Under the pieces are notes generated by a model. It saw only the letters and a list, made by a program, of their open reading frames with translations, searched no databases and had not been told where the DNA came from. This document shows, in pieces, positions 6,538 through 14,966 of a stretch of DNA of 64,000 nucleotides (positions are counted from its first letter, which is position 1; each line of letters starts with the position of its first letter). Location: the NCBI GenBank assembly GCA_947493585.1, contig CANLRI010000001.1, forward strand, positions 1,550,001 to 1,614,000. Direction: 5' to 3'. Source of the stretch: an uncultured Planococcus sp. (GTDB taxonomy: Bacteria > Bacillota > Bacilli > Bacillales_A > Planococcaceae). The translations under genes were made by a program, and so were the position numbers.

Positions 6538-9264
6538 TCAAGACGCGTCTTCATCATCCTCGCTGTTTGAGTTATTTCCGTTATTTTCGCCAGTATCGTT
6601 GCCATTGCCACTACCATTACCGTTTCCGTTCCCATTTTCATTGGACGAGGCATTGCTGCCTGATCCTTCTTCTTTGTCTCCTTCTTCCGGTTCTTCCGGC
6701 TGTTCAGGAGTGTCTACGGGTTCATCTGGAGTTTCGACTGCTTCTTCCTCAGCCGGTTCCTCTTCAGCCGGTTCTTCTTCAGCAGGCTGTTCTTCGGCAG
6801 GCTCTTCTTCAGCCGGTTCTTCTTCGGCTGGTTGTTCCTCAGCCGGTTCTTCTTCAACAGGCTCTTCTTCAGCTGGTTCTTCTTCAGGCTCTTCCTCAGG
6901 CTCCTCTTCAGGAGGAGGCGTGATCTCGATGGTCGTGGAAGCAGGGTCACTGCGTCTGCCATTTTGAGTGGCGACGACGCGGAATGTATATGTGACGCCT
7001 TCTTCAAGACCATCATAGGAATAGCTGGTGCTGTCTGTCGTCGTCAGCACTTCGCCGTTGACGGAAACTTCGAATGATACATCATCCGAACCATGGCTCC
7101 AGCTCAAGTTGGCTGTGTTGCCACTGACGTCTGCTCTTAGTCCAGAAGGTCGGTCAGGGTCTGCCACAAATCGCTCTGATACTGTACTGGGCTCCGTCCC
7201 CCTTGCAAACAATTCTTCACTGCGCATGCTCCATGGGGTGAACGGGCTCGCCAGGCGAAGCGGATCAGTGCCGACTTCGATGACTTCCTGTGACACCGAA
7301 TCCGGCTGTTGGAAGCTTGCCGTTTCCGGTGAAGAGATCTGGCTCATCACTTGCTTGTACAAACGTTGTGCAAGCAGGCGCTCGTTCGAAGCGGTGTCGA
7401 TTGGTGTTGCTATAGATGGGTAGCCGCTCCAAACTGAAATGGAATAATCAGTCGTATAGCCTGCAAACCAGACATCCGGCGCGGAACTTGCATCCAAATT
7501 GTATTTGGTCAAGTCTTCTTCTCTATAGTTAGAAGTACCGGTCTTGCCAGCCATGTCCAATCCGCTGATGGCAGCTTCTTTGCCGGTTGCGCCGGCAATG
7601 CTTGTGTCGACGACATCGCGAAGCATGTCTGTCACCATATAAGCGGTGCTGTCTTTCATCGCTGTCACCGGTTCAGGGGCAACAATTTCTTCAGTTGAAC
7701 CGTCGCGGAAGACGATTTTCTTGATCGTGTGTGGTTCGGTGAAAACTCCGTTATTACCGAAGGCGGCAAATGCACCGGCCAGTTCTACAGTGGAAATATT
7801 ATTTTCCGGAGTACCAAGTGCGGCTGACTCATAAATTCCGCCAAAATCCAAACCGAGTTTTTGAGTGAACTCGCTGGCGTTGTCAGATCCAACTTCAGCC
7901 AACGCTTTAACCGCCGGGATATTACGTGAGCGATACAAGGCTTCGCGCGCTGTCATTGGCCCAAGGAACTGGCCATCGACGTTGCGGATTTCCTGTCCGC
8001 TGCTATAGGAATATTCTTCATCGACCAATGTTTGGCCAGTTGACCAATCCAAATACTCGATGGCAGGACCATAGCTGACAAGCGGTTTGATCGTTGAGCC
8101 GATGACGCGGTCTCTGGATGTGGCAAAGTTTCTGCGCACATCCCCTTCGTATTCACGCGCTGCACCGACTGCGCTGATGCCGCCGGTTTTTGTATCGACG
8201 ACCGTCATGGCGGATTCGACTTCGTCATCGAAGAAGAGATCCGATTCCATCGTCTCATTAACGCGTTCTTGCACATACGGTTCAAGCGTCGTGTAAATCG
8301 TCAAGCCTTCATCTAGCGAATAATCGCCTTCGAGAGCTTCAAGCTCATCGACAACCATTTCCATGAATGCCGTGTATTCGGTGCTTTCTTCATTAGTGGA
8401 ACGTTCATCTTCAGGAACAAGGGTTGATTCGACTGGCGTGTTCCATGCTTCTTCTTTTTGTGCTGCATCGATTTTCCCGTGCTGTTCCATCAAATTCAAG
8501 ACGACATCGCGGCGCTCTTCAGCGGCTTGCGGGTTCTTGAACGGGTTGTAGCGGTTCGGGCTTTGCGGCATGCCGGCAAGAAGGGCAGCTTCGTGAAGTT
8601 CCAGTTCAGCCGCTGGTTTTCCGAAGAATTGCTCTGCAGCCGTACCGAAGCCGTACGTATTGCCTGACATTAGGATCTTGTTGAAATACATCTCAAAAAT
8701 TTCTTCTTTGGAGTATTCCTGTTCGAGCTTGAACGCCAAGTAAGCTTCCTGTGCTTTACGCTTCAATGTTTTTTCATTGGACAGGAAAGAGTTCTTGATG
8801 ACCTGCTGGGTGATGGTACTGGCTCCTTGAGAACCGAAGCCGCCTGTGATGTTGGCGATGACCGCACCGCCGAGGCGGATCAAATCGATTCCGGAGTGGT
8901 CATAGAAGCGGTTGTCTTCAGTTGCGAGAATCGCGTCTTCCATCACTTTCGGAATATCGTCATATTCCACGTATTCACGGTTTTGGGCGGTGAAATACGG
9001 AATTTCGGTCTCGCCGTCATTTGCCAGGAATACCGGGCTGATCGGATCTCTCAACAATTCTTCGTCGAGTTCAGGCGCACTGGACGCATAAACAGCGAAC
9101 AGGACGACCCCGAATAAAAAGCCGGCGACCGCCAATGCGGCAATGGCCAAGAATCCTCTTTTGATCCACGTCTTTGCACCGGATTTTTTTTGTTTATTCG
9201 AGTTTTTCCGTTGCCGTTCAATTGATTTTCTGCGTTCTTCACGCGATATTTTCTTATCACTCAC
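6538..9264 (-). CDS. ponA: Class A penicillin-binding protein 1 (transglycosylase/transpeptidase)
   Basis: A bifunctional peptidoglycan polymerase anchored in the membrane. A basic cytoplasmic tail (1-35) is followed by one TM helix (about 36-60). The glycosyltransferase domain has the catalytic motif ATEDNRFYDHSGID (Glu near 116) and GASTITQQ. The transpeptidase domain has SxxK (STIK, Ser about 390), SxN (SRN, about 446-448) and KTGT (about 574). A fibronectin type III domain follows (about 704-782), then an acidic Glu/Pro repeat tract (about 784-860) and a Gly/Asn-rich end. The tail is longer and more acidic than I expect from the family. It lies 27 bases behind recU, the conserved recU-ponA operon. 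Confidence 0.95.
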   Translation of the reverse strand: MSDKKISREERRKSIERQRKNSNKQKKSGAKTWIKRGFLAIAALAVAGFLFGVVLFAVYASSAPELDEELLRDPISPVFLANDGETEIPYFTAQNREYVEYDDIPKVMEDAILATEDNRFYDHSGIDLIRLGGAVIANITGGFGSQGASTITQQVIKNSFLSNEKTLKRKAQEAYLAFKLEQEYSKEEIFEMYFNKILMSGNTYGFGTAAEQFFGKPAAELELHEAALLAGMPQSPNRYNPFKNPQAAEERRDVVLNLMEQHGKIDAAQKEEAWNTPVESTLVPEDERSTNEESTEYTAFMEMVVDELEALEGDYSLDEGLTIYTTLEPYVQERVNETMESDLFFDDEVESAMTVVDTKTGGISAVGAAREYEGDVRRNFATSRDRVIGSTIKPLVSYGPAIEYLDWSTGQTLVDEEYSYSSGQEIRNVDGQFLGPMTAREALYRSRNIPAVKALAEVGSDNASEFTQKLGLDFGGIYESAALGTPENNISTVELAGAFAAFGNNGVFTEPHTIKKIVFRDGSTEEIVAPEPVTAMKDSTAYMVTDMLRDVVDTSIAGATGKEAAISGLDMAGKTGTSNYREEDLTKYNLDASSAPDVWFAGYTTDYSISVWSGYPSIATPIDTASNERLLAQRLYKQVMSQISSPETASFQQPDSVSQEVIEVGTDPLRLASPFTPWSMRSEELFARGTEPSTVSERFVADPDRPSGLRADVSGNTANLSWSHGSDDVSFEVSVNGEVLTTTDSTSYSYDGLEEGVTYTFRVVATQNGRRSDPASTTIEITPPPEEEPEEEPEEEPAEEEPVEEEPAEEQPAEEEPAEEEPAEEQPAEEEPAEEEPAEEEAVETPDEPVDTPEQPEEPEEGDKEEGSGSNASSNENGNGNGNGSGNGNDTGENNGNNSNSEDDEDAS
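6660..6916 (-). repeat. Short tandem repeats in ponA encoding an EEPAEE-type tract
   Basis: The DNA repeats units of about 12-15 bases on the minus strand, giving repeats such as EEPAEE and EEQPAEE. Codon usage is almost uniform across the copies, which suggests replication slippage. The tract separates the FN3 domain from a Gly/Asn-rich C-terminus. It is in frame, so length changes would not break the gene. Confidence 0.85.
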
Positions 9265-9291
9265 TAGCGCTTCCTCACTTTCATGTATATG

Positions 9292-9894
9292 CTAATTCAT
9301 TAGCTGATGGAGCACGGATAAATAATCGATTCTCGGGAAAGCGCCTGGCTTTACTTCAACCGAAGCTTCTTCCACTTCCGCTAAAGTCATCGATTTTCTG
9401 CCGCCGGCGGCCATTCGCTTCCAATAAGTTTCCAGTATTTCGAATGGCAAGACGAAATAGCGGTCGAGGGAAGAGAATCGGATGATCAAAAAGGCCAGAC
9501 CCCCGTGGCGGATGATGTCTGCCATATGGTGCACTTGGTGCTCATGGATGTTTTTCAGCGGAAAAGAGGTCCGGATTTCGGTTTCTTTCGCTTCGAAATC
9601 GATGTAGCGGCCTTGCCAGATGCCGTTGTAATCGGTCGTCGACGGGGCTTGGAAATAAGCTTCCCGGATGACCGCAGCGCTTCGTGACGGGTATTCGACA
9701 CGCACGATTTGCACCGGCACGGGCTTTTTATGGATGACGGCGAGCCCGCGCTGCAAATAAAAACTATTCGTTTCGTTCAGTTCATCTTCCAGGGTTTTCC
9801 CGCGATTGCTGAATGAAACATCTTTTTTCTTTTTCTGCACCGGCTGATCCTTGGGTGGAGAAAATTTCTTTCCGTTTGGGTAATTGATCGCCAT
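9292..9894 (-). CDS. recU: Holliday junction resolvase RecU
   Basis: A 200-residue Firmicute Holliday-junction resolvase of the RecU family, acting in recombination and chromosome segregation. Seen here are the central segment TTDYNGIWQGRYIDFEAKET, which carries the nuclease Asp/Glu-x-Lys residues, and the stalk region KNIHEHQVHHM. The ATG at 9892-9894 follows GAGGTG. The length matches the family (about 200). It is first in the recU-ponA operon, with a likely extended -10 promoter at 9918-9926. Confidence 0.95.
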   Translation of the reverse strand: MAINYPNGKKFSPPKDQPVQKKKKDVSFSNRGKTLEDELNETNSFYLQRGLAVIHKKPVPVQIVRVEYPSRSAAVIREAYFQAPSTTDYNGIWQGRYIDFEAKETEIRTSFPLKNIHEHQVHHMADIIRHGGLAFLIIRFSSLDRYFVLPFEILETYWKRMAAGGRKSMTLAEVEEASVEVKPGAFPRIDYLSVLHQLMN

Positions 9895-9917
9895 TTGTGA
9901 TACACCTCGCTTACTTT

Positions 9918-9926
9918 ATCATATCA
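9918..9926 (-). promoter_or_regulatory. Putative extended -10 promoter of recU-ponA
   Basis: On the minus strand the sequence reads TGATATGAT (TGn plus TATGAT), just upstream of the recU ribosome binding site. This would give a very short leader. No clear -35 was seen. Confidence 0.5.
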
Positions 9927-10083
9927 CACGCACATAGACGACAAATATGATGAAAGGTTTCCGAACTTTATTCCTAATAATAGCGGATTTTGGAGCCATC
10001 TCCAACTGAAAAGAATGCCTGTTCGGCAAACTGTATATGGCTTGCCGGATTGTGATAAACTAATGGCTATGGAGGGGAAGAAA

Positions 10084-10452
10084 ATGGACCTCAAGCAATT
10101 ATCAACCAATCTTTACCAAGAATGCGATATGTGTCTTGCGCGCTTTAAGAAAATGCGTGAACTGGATGCAGATCCTGATTTTTTCCAAGATGTAAAACCG
10201 TATGCCGACGAATGGCATGCTGCCATAGATGAATGGAAAGATGCTTCACTTATGTTTATCCGGAACGAACGGCCGAAATACGTCCACAAGCTGCAAATCG
10301 ACAATGCGGCAGAAGGCATGGGGCAAGTATTCGTCCAAAGTTTTTATAAAGACACGAGCAAAAAACGTTTTGTCCAGACGATACAAGCGGCTCAGTACAC
10401 GATACAGACCTTGCTTACAGCGATAGATGAAAAGGGCGATGAGAAACAATGA
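10084..10452 (+). CDS. yppE: YppE family protein (DUF1798)
   Basis: A 122-residue, helical, soluble protein starting MDLKQLSTNLYQECDMC. Its size and features such as WHAAIDEWKDASLMFI match my memory of the DUF1798/YppE family, which forms a helical bundle of unknown function. The ATG at 10084 follows GGGGAAG. In B. subtilis yppE lies in the same interval between recU and yprA. Its stop overlaps the start of mrfA (ATGA), so expression is probably coupled to the repair genes. A role in DNA repair would be inference only. Confidence 0.8.
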   Translation: MDLKQLSTNLYQECDMCLARFKKMRELDADPDFFQDVKPYADEWHAAIDEWKDASLMFIRNERPKYVHKLQIDNAAEGMGQVFVQSFYKDTSKKRFVQTIQAAQYTIQTLLTAIDEKGDEKQ

Positions 10453-12719
10453 GAATCAAAAAAACGATACCGGAAATCCTCGCAGAATGGAAAGTGGAGC
10501 CGGAGATGATGGAGCGTATTTACCATTGGCATACGAAGCCTGAAAAACCGGCAAGCTATGCCGATTTTCCGGAAGCGATGCACGATAGCCTGAAACAGGC
10601 ATTGCGCAAAAAAGGCATCGAACAATTGTATACCCATCAACGGCAGGCGTTCGACTTGGCGCAAGCCGGTAATTCGTTCACGGCCGTTACGCCGACCGCA
10701 TCCGGCAAATCGTATTGCTATCATTTGCCGGTGCTGCACAAAATATTGAATGACCCGAATGCACGCGCCTTGTACTTGTTTCCGACAAAAGCTTTGGCGC
10801 AGGACCAAAAAAGCGATTTGCACGATTTAATCGAAAAGACCGAGCAGTCGATCCTGTCTTATACCTATGACGGCGACACGTCCCCGTCGATCCGGACGAA
10901 AGTACGGAAAGCAGGACAGATCGTCATGACCAATCCCGATATGCTTCATTCTGGGATCTTGCCCCATCACACAAAATGGGTGTCTCTTTTTGAAAACCTT
11001 CATTATATAGTGATCGATGAACTGCACACCTATAAAGGGGTATTCGGCACCCATGTGGCGCATGTCATACGCCGCTTGAAACGGATCTGCAACTTTTATG
11101 GCAGCGATCCGGTCTTTATCTGTACGTCGGCGACCATCGCTAATCCGAAGCAGCTAGCTGAGAGTTTGACCAATAGCGATCACGAGTTGATCGACCAGAA
11201 CGGCGCGCCGGCGGGCAAAAAGCATATCCTGTTCTATAATCCGCCAATCGTCCACCCGACATTCGGTGTCCGGCGCAGTGCAGTGCTCGAGGTGCGTGAT
11301 CTGGCGACATATCTCGTCAAACAAGGCGTCCAGACGATCGTATTTGCCAAATCACGTGTGCGCGTGGAAATGCTGGTAACTTATTTAAACGAAATTACGA
11401 AATATAAGTTGCAGGACGAATCGATTAAAGGCTACCGCGGCGGTTATTTGCCTTCGGAGCGGCGCGCCATCGAAAAAGGCTTGCGCGACGGCTCGATCCA
11501 ATGTGTTGTCTCGACCAACGCACTCGAACTCGGCGTCGACATTGGCCAGTTGCAGGCGTGCATCATGACTGGCTATCCAGGCAATATCGCGAGCGCTTGG
11601 CAGCAGGCAGGCCGTGCGGGTAGACGCCAGGACGAATCTCTCGTCGTCTATGTCGCCCAGTCGACAGCTCTTGATCAATACATCATCAACCATCCGGAAT
11701 ATCTTCTTGACCAATCACCTGAAGAAGCGCGCATCCATCCGGAAAACATCATCATCCTCATGGATCACTTGAAATGCGCTTCGTTCGAATTGCCGTTTTC
11801 GACAGACGATATGTATGGGGAATTCGACATCCAGTCGTTGCTTGAATATCTTCAGGAAGAAGGTGTGCTCGTCCGGACATCCGACCGTTGGCACTGGATG
11901 AGCGACCGCTTTCCGGCACATGATATTTCCTTGCGTTCAGCGACCCAGGAAAATGTCGTCATCGTCGACCAATCGGTTCCGGCGGACACGAAAGTCATCG
12001 GAGAGATGGACCGTTTTAGCGCCATGACGCTGCTGCATGAAGAAGCGATTTACCTTCATCAAGGGACCCAGTTCCAAGTGGAGATCTTGGATTGGGAAGA
12101 GAAAAAAGCGTATGTGCGGGAAGTGGACGTCGATTATTTCACCGATGCGAATCTCGCGATCGAATTGAAAGTAATCAGCGAAGACAAGCACCGCAAGCTC
12201 CATCAGTCCAATGTGTTTTACGGCGATGTCGCAGTGCTTGCCATGCCGACGATCTTCAAGAAAATTCGTTTTGACACACATGACAATATCGGTTCAGGGC
12301 CTATTTCATTGCCAGCCGAAGAACTGCATACCTCATCGACTTGGCTCAGCTTTGACAAGCCGGCTGATTTTAGCGATTCAGATCTGTCGGATATGATGAC
12401 TGGTGCAGCTTATGCAATCGAAAGCTTTATTCCGATATTCGTGCAATGCGACCGTCGGGATGTTCATGTCGTACCGCAAGTGAAGTCGCCGCATAATGAC
12501 CAGCCGTCATTTTTCATCCATGATTCCTATCCAGGCGGAATCGGCATCAGCGAGCGCATCTATGAGCTTTGGCAGCCGCTGCTTGAGAAAGCGCGTCAGC
12601 ACGTCACGGAATGCCCATGCTTCGACGGGTGCCCATCGTGCATCGGGGCACAGGATGCGGCGATGGATATGAAAGGGCGCGTCATTGAATTGCTCGTGGA
12701 ACTGGAGAAAGAGGGGTGA
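10449..12719 (+). CDS. mrfA: DEAD/DEAH-box helicase MrfA (YprA), DUF1998 Zn domain
   Basis: A superfamily 2 helicase of 756 residues. The Walker A region is TPTASGKSYCYH (near residue 82) and motif II is VIDELHTYKG (near 188). Motif III is CTSATIANP, and the C-terminal RecA core has GRAGRRQDESLVV (motif VI). The DUF1998 region carries CPCFDGCPSC (about 721-734), the zinc-binding cysteines. In B. subtilis YprA is MrfA, a 3'-5' helicase in a UvrA-independent pathway that repairs mitomycin C lesions together with MrfB. The next gene is the mrfB homologue, 4 bases away. Identification is strong; lesion specificity is taken from B. subtilis. Confidence 0.92.
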   Translation: MRIKKTIPEILAEWKVEPEMMERIYHWHTKPEKPASYADFPEAMHDSLKQALRKKGIEQLYTHQRQAFDLAQAGNSFTAVTPTASGKSYCYHLPVLHKILNDPNARALYLFPTKALAQDQKSDLHDLIEKTEQSILSYTYDGDTSPSIRTKVRKAGQIVMTNPDMLHSGILPHHTKWVSLFENLHYIVIDELHTYKGVFGTHVAHVIRRLKRICNFYGSDPVFICTSATIANPKQLAESLTNSDHELIDQNGAPAGKKHILFYNPPIVHPTFGVRRSAVLEVRDLATYLVKQGVQTIVFAKSRVRVEMLVTYLNEITKYKLQDESIKGYRGGYLPSERRAIEKGLRDGSIQCVVSTNALELGVDIGQLQACIMTGYPGNIASAWQQAGRAGRRQDESLVVYVAQSTALDQYIINHPEYLLDQSPEEARIHPENIIILMDHLKCASFELPFSTDDMYGEFDIQSLLEYLQEEGVLVRTSDRWHWMSDRFPAHDISLRSATQENVVIVDQSVPADTKVIGEMDRFSAMTLLHEEAIYLHQGTQFQVEILDWEEKKAYVREVDVDYFTDANLAIELKVISEDKHRKLHQSNVFYGDVAVLAMPTIFKKIRFDTHDNIGSGPISLPAEELHTSSTWLSFDKPADFSDSDLSDMMTGAAYAIESFIPIFVQCDRRDVHVVPQVKSPHNDQPSFFIHDSYPGGIGISERIYELWQPLLEKARQHVTECPCFDGCPSCIGAQDAAMDMKGRVIELLVELEKEG

Positions 12720-12723
12720 GCGT

Positions 12724-13980
12724 ATGTCTTTTGAAAACAAGCTGATGCAGATGAAAGGTTTGCTGAACAAAAAACCAGCAGCCCCCAAGAAGCAAACCGC
12801 CCCTGTACGGCCGCCTCACGAAACGCAATGGAAAGATATCGGTTTGAGCTTAAAAGAAAATAAACTCGGTTTTGTCTTCGAGAAGAAAATCGAATATCCG
12901 CTCGATTACCTTCACGGCAATGTCGTGCTAGGTGAACTCGATCGTGTGCTTAAAGCATGGCAACAGACGGATTATGACCATCCGTTCAAACTGGCCGAAG
13001 AGGCCCCTTTAGTGTTTTTCGACACGGAAACGACAGGGCTCGGCGGGACGGGAGCGTATATTTTTCTGCTCGGCGTATTGGAAAGAAAGCAAGGCGGCTT
13101 TGAAATGACCCAATGGATTATGCCGGACCCTTCTCAAGAAGCCGCTTTTCTTTACGAGTCGAATTTATGGCAAGCACAGGATTCGGTCATTTTCTCTTAT
13201 AACGGCAAAAGCTTTGACTGGCCGCAGCTTCATTCGCGCTGGACGATGCACCGTGGGATCCTGCCGAAACTGCCCGATCCGAAGCAGATCGATTTATTCC
13301 ACGGGACGAAACGGATCTGGAAAAATGAATTGCAACGGCTCAAGCTCAGCGTCATCGAAGAAGAAAAGCTTGGCTTTGCCCGCAGCGGGGACGTGCCGGG
13401 GTATTTGATTCCGGCGATTTATCTCGACGCCGTCAAAAGTGGATTTCCGGAAGGCTTGGCGAAAGTGTTATACCATAATGAACTGGACATTCTCTCGCTC
13501 GTATCGCTTTATATCCGGTCATCCGATTTGCTGATGGAGGACCTTTCAAGCGAATCGAGCGGCGCCTATACGAATATTGGTAAATGGTACGCGGACTTGA
13601 AGCAATTCGACCAAAGCGCCGCTTATCTTGAGCATGTCACGCTTGAGCGCGGAGACGCCGGGGCGCTTGCTCGCTTTTTACTGGCAGTTCAGAAAAAACG
13701 CAAAGGTGAATTTGCGGAAGCGCTTCAATTGTTCAAAGAAGCAGCGCCTCATCTACGCGGCTCGGTGGAAGTGGAGGCATGGGTGCATTTAGCGAAACTC
13801 CATGAACACCAATTCAAAGACCCATTGCAAGCACTAATCATGACCGGCTTCGCGAAAGAAGCAGCGAGCCAGACCAAAGTCAGACAGTCAATATTGGATG
13901 ACTTGGCGAAGCGTGAACTGCGGCTCGAGGAGAAAAAACGAAAAAAAGCCGCGGAATCTGCGGTTCACAGAACACGATAA
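12724..13980 (+). CDS. mrfB: MrfB (YprB) RNase H-like exonuclease with TPR-like C-terminus
   Basis: A 418-residue protein. The start is ATG 12724, preceded by GAGGGGTGA, and not the earlier in-frame ATG inside mrfA. A basic N-terminal tail is followed by a DEDD-type exonuclease domain with FFDTETTGLGGTGAYIF (the first Asp near 100 and Glu near 102) and IFSYNGKSFDWPQL. The C-terminal part (from about 280) is helical with TPR-like segments such as GKWYADLKQFDQSAAYLEH. In B. subtilis MrfB is the nuclease partner of the MrfA helicase in mitomycin repair. Adjacency to mrfA confirms the pair. Confidence 0.9.
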   Translation: MSFENKLMQMKGLLNKKPAAPKKQTAPVRPPHETQWKDIGLSLKENKLGFVFEKKIEYPLDYLHGNVVLGELDRVLKAWQQTDYDHPFKLAEEAPLVFFDTETTGLGGTGAYIFLLGVLERKQGGFEMTQWIMPDPSQEAAFLYESNLWQAQDSVIFSYNGKSFDWPQLHSRWTMHRGILPKLPDPKQIDLFHGTKRIWKNELQRLKLSVIEEEKLGFARSGDVPGYLIPAIYLDAVKSGFPEGLAKVLYHNELDILSLVSLYIRSSDLLMEDLSSESSGAYTNIGKWYADLKQFDQSAAYLEHVTLERGDAGALARFLLAVQKKRKGEFAEALQLFKEAAPHLRGSVEVEAWVHLAKLHEHQFKDPLQALIMTGFAKEAASQTKVRQSILDDLAKRELRLEEKKRKKAAESAVHRTR

Positions 13981-13990
13981 ATATCGCTTA

Positions 13991-13999
13991 TGCTATACT
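13991..13999 (+). promoter_or_regulatory. Putative extended -10 promoter of gpsB
   Basis: TGCTATACT (TGn plus TATACT) lies about 57 bases before the gpsB start and just after the mrfB stop. No good -35 is present at 17 bases, which fits an extended -10 promoter. Confidence 0.55.
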
Positions 14000-14055
14000 A
14001 GCCGTAAGGAATAGACATATTTCACGAAGTTTCTTTTAATGGAAGGACGATTCGA

Positions 14056-14349
14056 ATGGATATTAAATATGGAGCAAAAGACATTTTAGAAAAAGACTTT
14101 AAAACAGCCATGCGCGGCTACAACCAGGACGAAGTTGATCATTTCTTGGATGAAGTCATTCAAGACTATGAATTGTACAACAAAAAAATTGAACAACTGC
14201 AAAATGAAAACCGTCGATTGCGCACCGAGCTGGAGGAATCGCCAAAAAAGCAAGCAACTCCCGCGCCTGGAACGACCAATTTTGATATTTTGCGCAGATT
14301 GTCCCATTTGGAAAATCACGTATTCGGCAACAAGCTGGATAACAGATAA
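14056..14349 (+). CDS. gpsB: Cell division/cell-cycle protein GpsB
   Basis: A 97-residue DivIVA-like coiled-coil protein. The N-terminal lipid-binding part has [20 protein letters not shown], followed by a coiled coil (about 30-65), a short Pro/Thr linker and the C-terminal trimerisation helix [18 protein letters not shown]. GpsB shuttles between septum and side wall and recruits class A PBPs; the partner PBP1 gene ponA is in this window. The ATG at 14056 follows GGAAGGA. In B. subtilis and Staphylococcus ypsA normally precedes gpsB; here mrfB precedes it directly. Confidence 0.95.
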   Translation: MDIKYGAKDILEKDFKTAMRGYNQDEVDHFLDEVIQDYELYNKKIEQLQNENRRLRTELEESPKKQATPAPGTTNFDILRRLSHLENHVFGNKLDNR

Positions 14350-14354
14350 CAAGC

Positions 14355-14383
14355 TTGTCAACATCGGCTGAATAGCGTATACT
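14355..14383 (+). promoter_or_regulatory. Promoter of rnpB (sigma-A type)
   Basis: TTGTCA at 14355-14360, a 17-base spacer, and TATACT at 14378-14383. A start 7-8 bases downstream falls at about 14390-14391, the 5' end of the RNase P RNA P1 helix. The -35 sits only 5 bases after the gpsB stop. Confidence 0.85.
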
Positions 14384-14390
14384 TAGTTAG

Positions 14391-14790
14391 CCATTTGAAA
14401 TTCTGGCAATCGCTCCCGCACTTGATGCGGGAGAGGAAAGTCCATGCTCACACGGATCTGCGATGACCGTAGTGATCGCGCTCAGCGAAACAATAAGCTG
14501 GGGCAGCAGTGATGCTGACGGCGGGTAGAACGCCTAAGTCTTTGGATATGGCCGAAATACCCTGAAGGTGCCACAGTGACGGAGCTGTATAGGAAACTAT
14601 GCAGGTGGAACGAGGTAAACCCCGCGAGTGAGAAACCCAAATTATGGTAGGGGCACTTTTCCAAGGGAAATGAACCGACGGAAGAGGCGGAGTGAATCCG
14701 CAGATAGATGATTGCCATCCGCTAGTACGAGGCTTCGGCTGTTTGAGTACGTGGAGACAAAACATGGCTTATAGAATTTTGAATGGTCTT
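14391..14790 (+). ncRNA. rnpB: RNase P RNA, Bacillus type (class B)
   Basis: The catalytic RNA that trims the 5' ends of pre-tRNAs. Conserved blocks are present: GAGGAAAGTCCATGCTC near the 5' end, GCCACAGTGACGGAG in the middle, GAAACCCAAATTATGGTAGGG, and AGATAGATGATTGCC followed by GGAGACAAAACATGGCTTA at the 3' end. The P1 helix can be drawn between CCATTTGAAATTCT at 14391-14404 and AGAATTTTGAATGG near 14773-14786, which fixes both ends. The position between gpsB and ypsC is the B. subtilis one. Ends are accurate to a few bases. Confidence 0.95.
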
Positions 14791-14803
14791 AACTTATTAT
14801 CTT

Positions 14804-14834
14804 TGAAAGGCTCTCCTGCTGGGGAGCCTTTCTT
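14804..14834 (+). terminator. Intrinsic terminator of rnpB
   Basis: Stem GAAAGGCTCTCC / GGGGAGCCTTTC with loop TGCT, starting about 14 bases after the mature rnpB 3' end. The U-tract is short. Confidence 0.8.
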
Positions 14835-14966
14835 CATATGAATGAAGAAAAACTTGAAGTGAAAAATTATATATGGTTCGAGCTGCCGCTTATCGACAAT
14901 CGGTATTGTAAGCAGTGCCTGCTATATGACTAAAACAGATATAAGGAAGACGGAAAGGAAGTTGTT

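Noticed and set aside
6660..6916. Possible CRISPR-like array
   Set aside because: Units are 12-15 bases with no unique spacers and stay in frame inside ponA. They are coding tandem repeats.
6530..6967. Plus-strand open frame of Ser/Gly-rich residues
   Set aside because: It is the reverse complement of the ponA Glu/Pro repeat tract; low complexity alone keeps it open, and no SD precedes it.
14838..14933. 31-codon ORF between rnpB and ypsC with a CxxC pair
   Set aside because: It begins at the end of the rnpB terminator, has no ribosome binding site and no family-like sequence.
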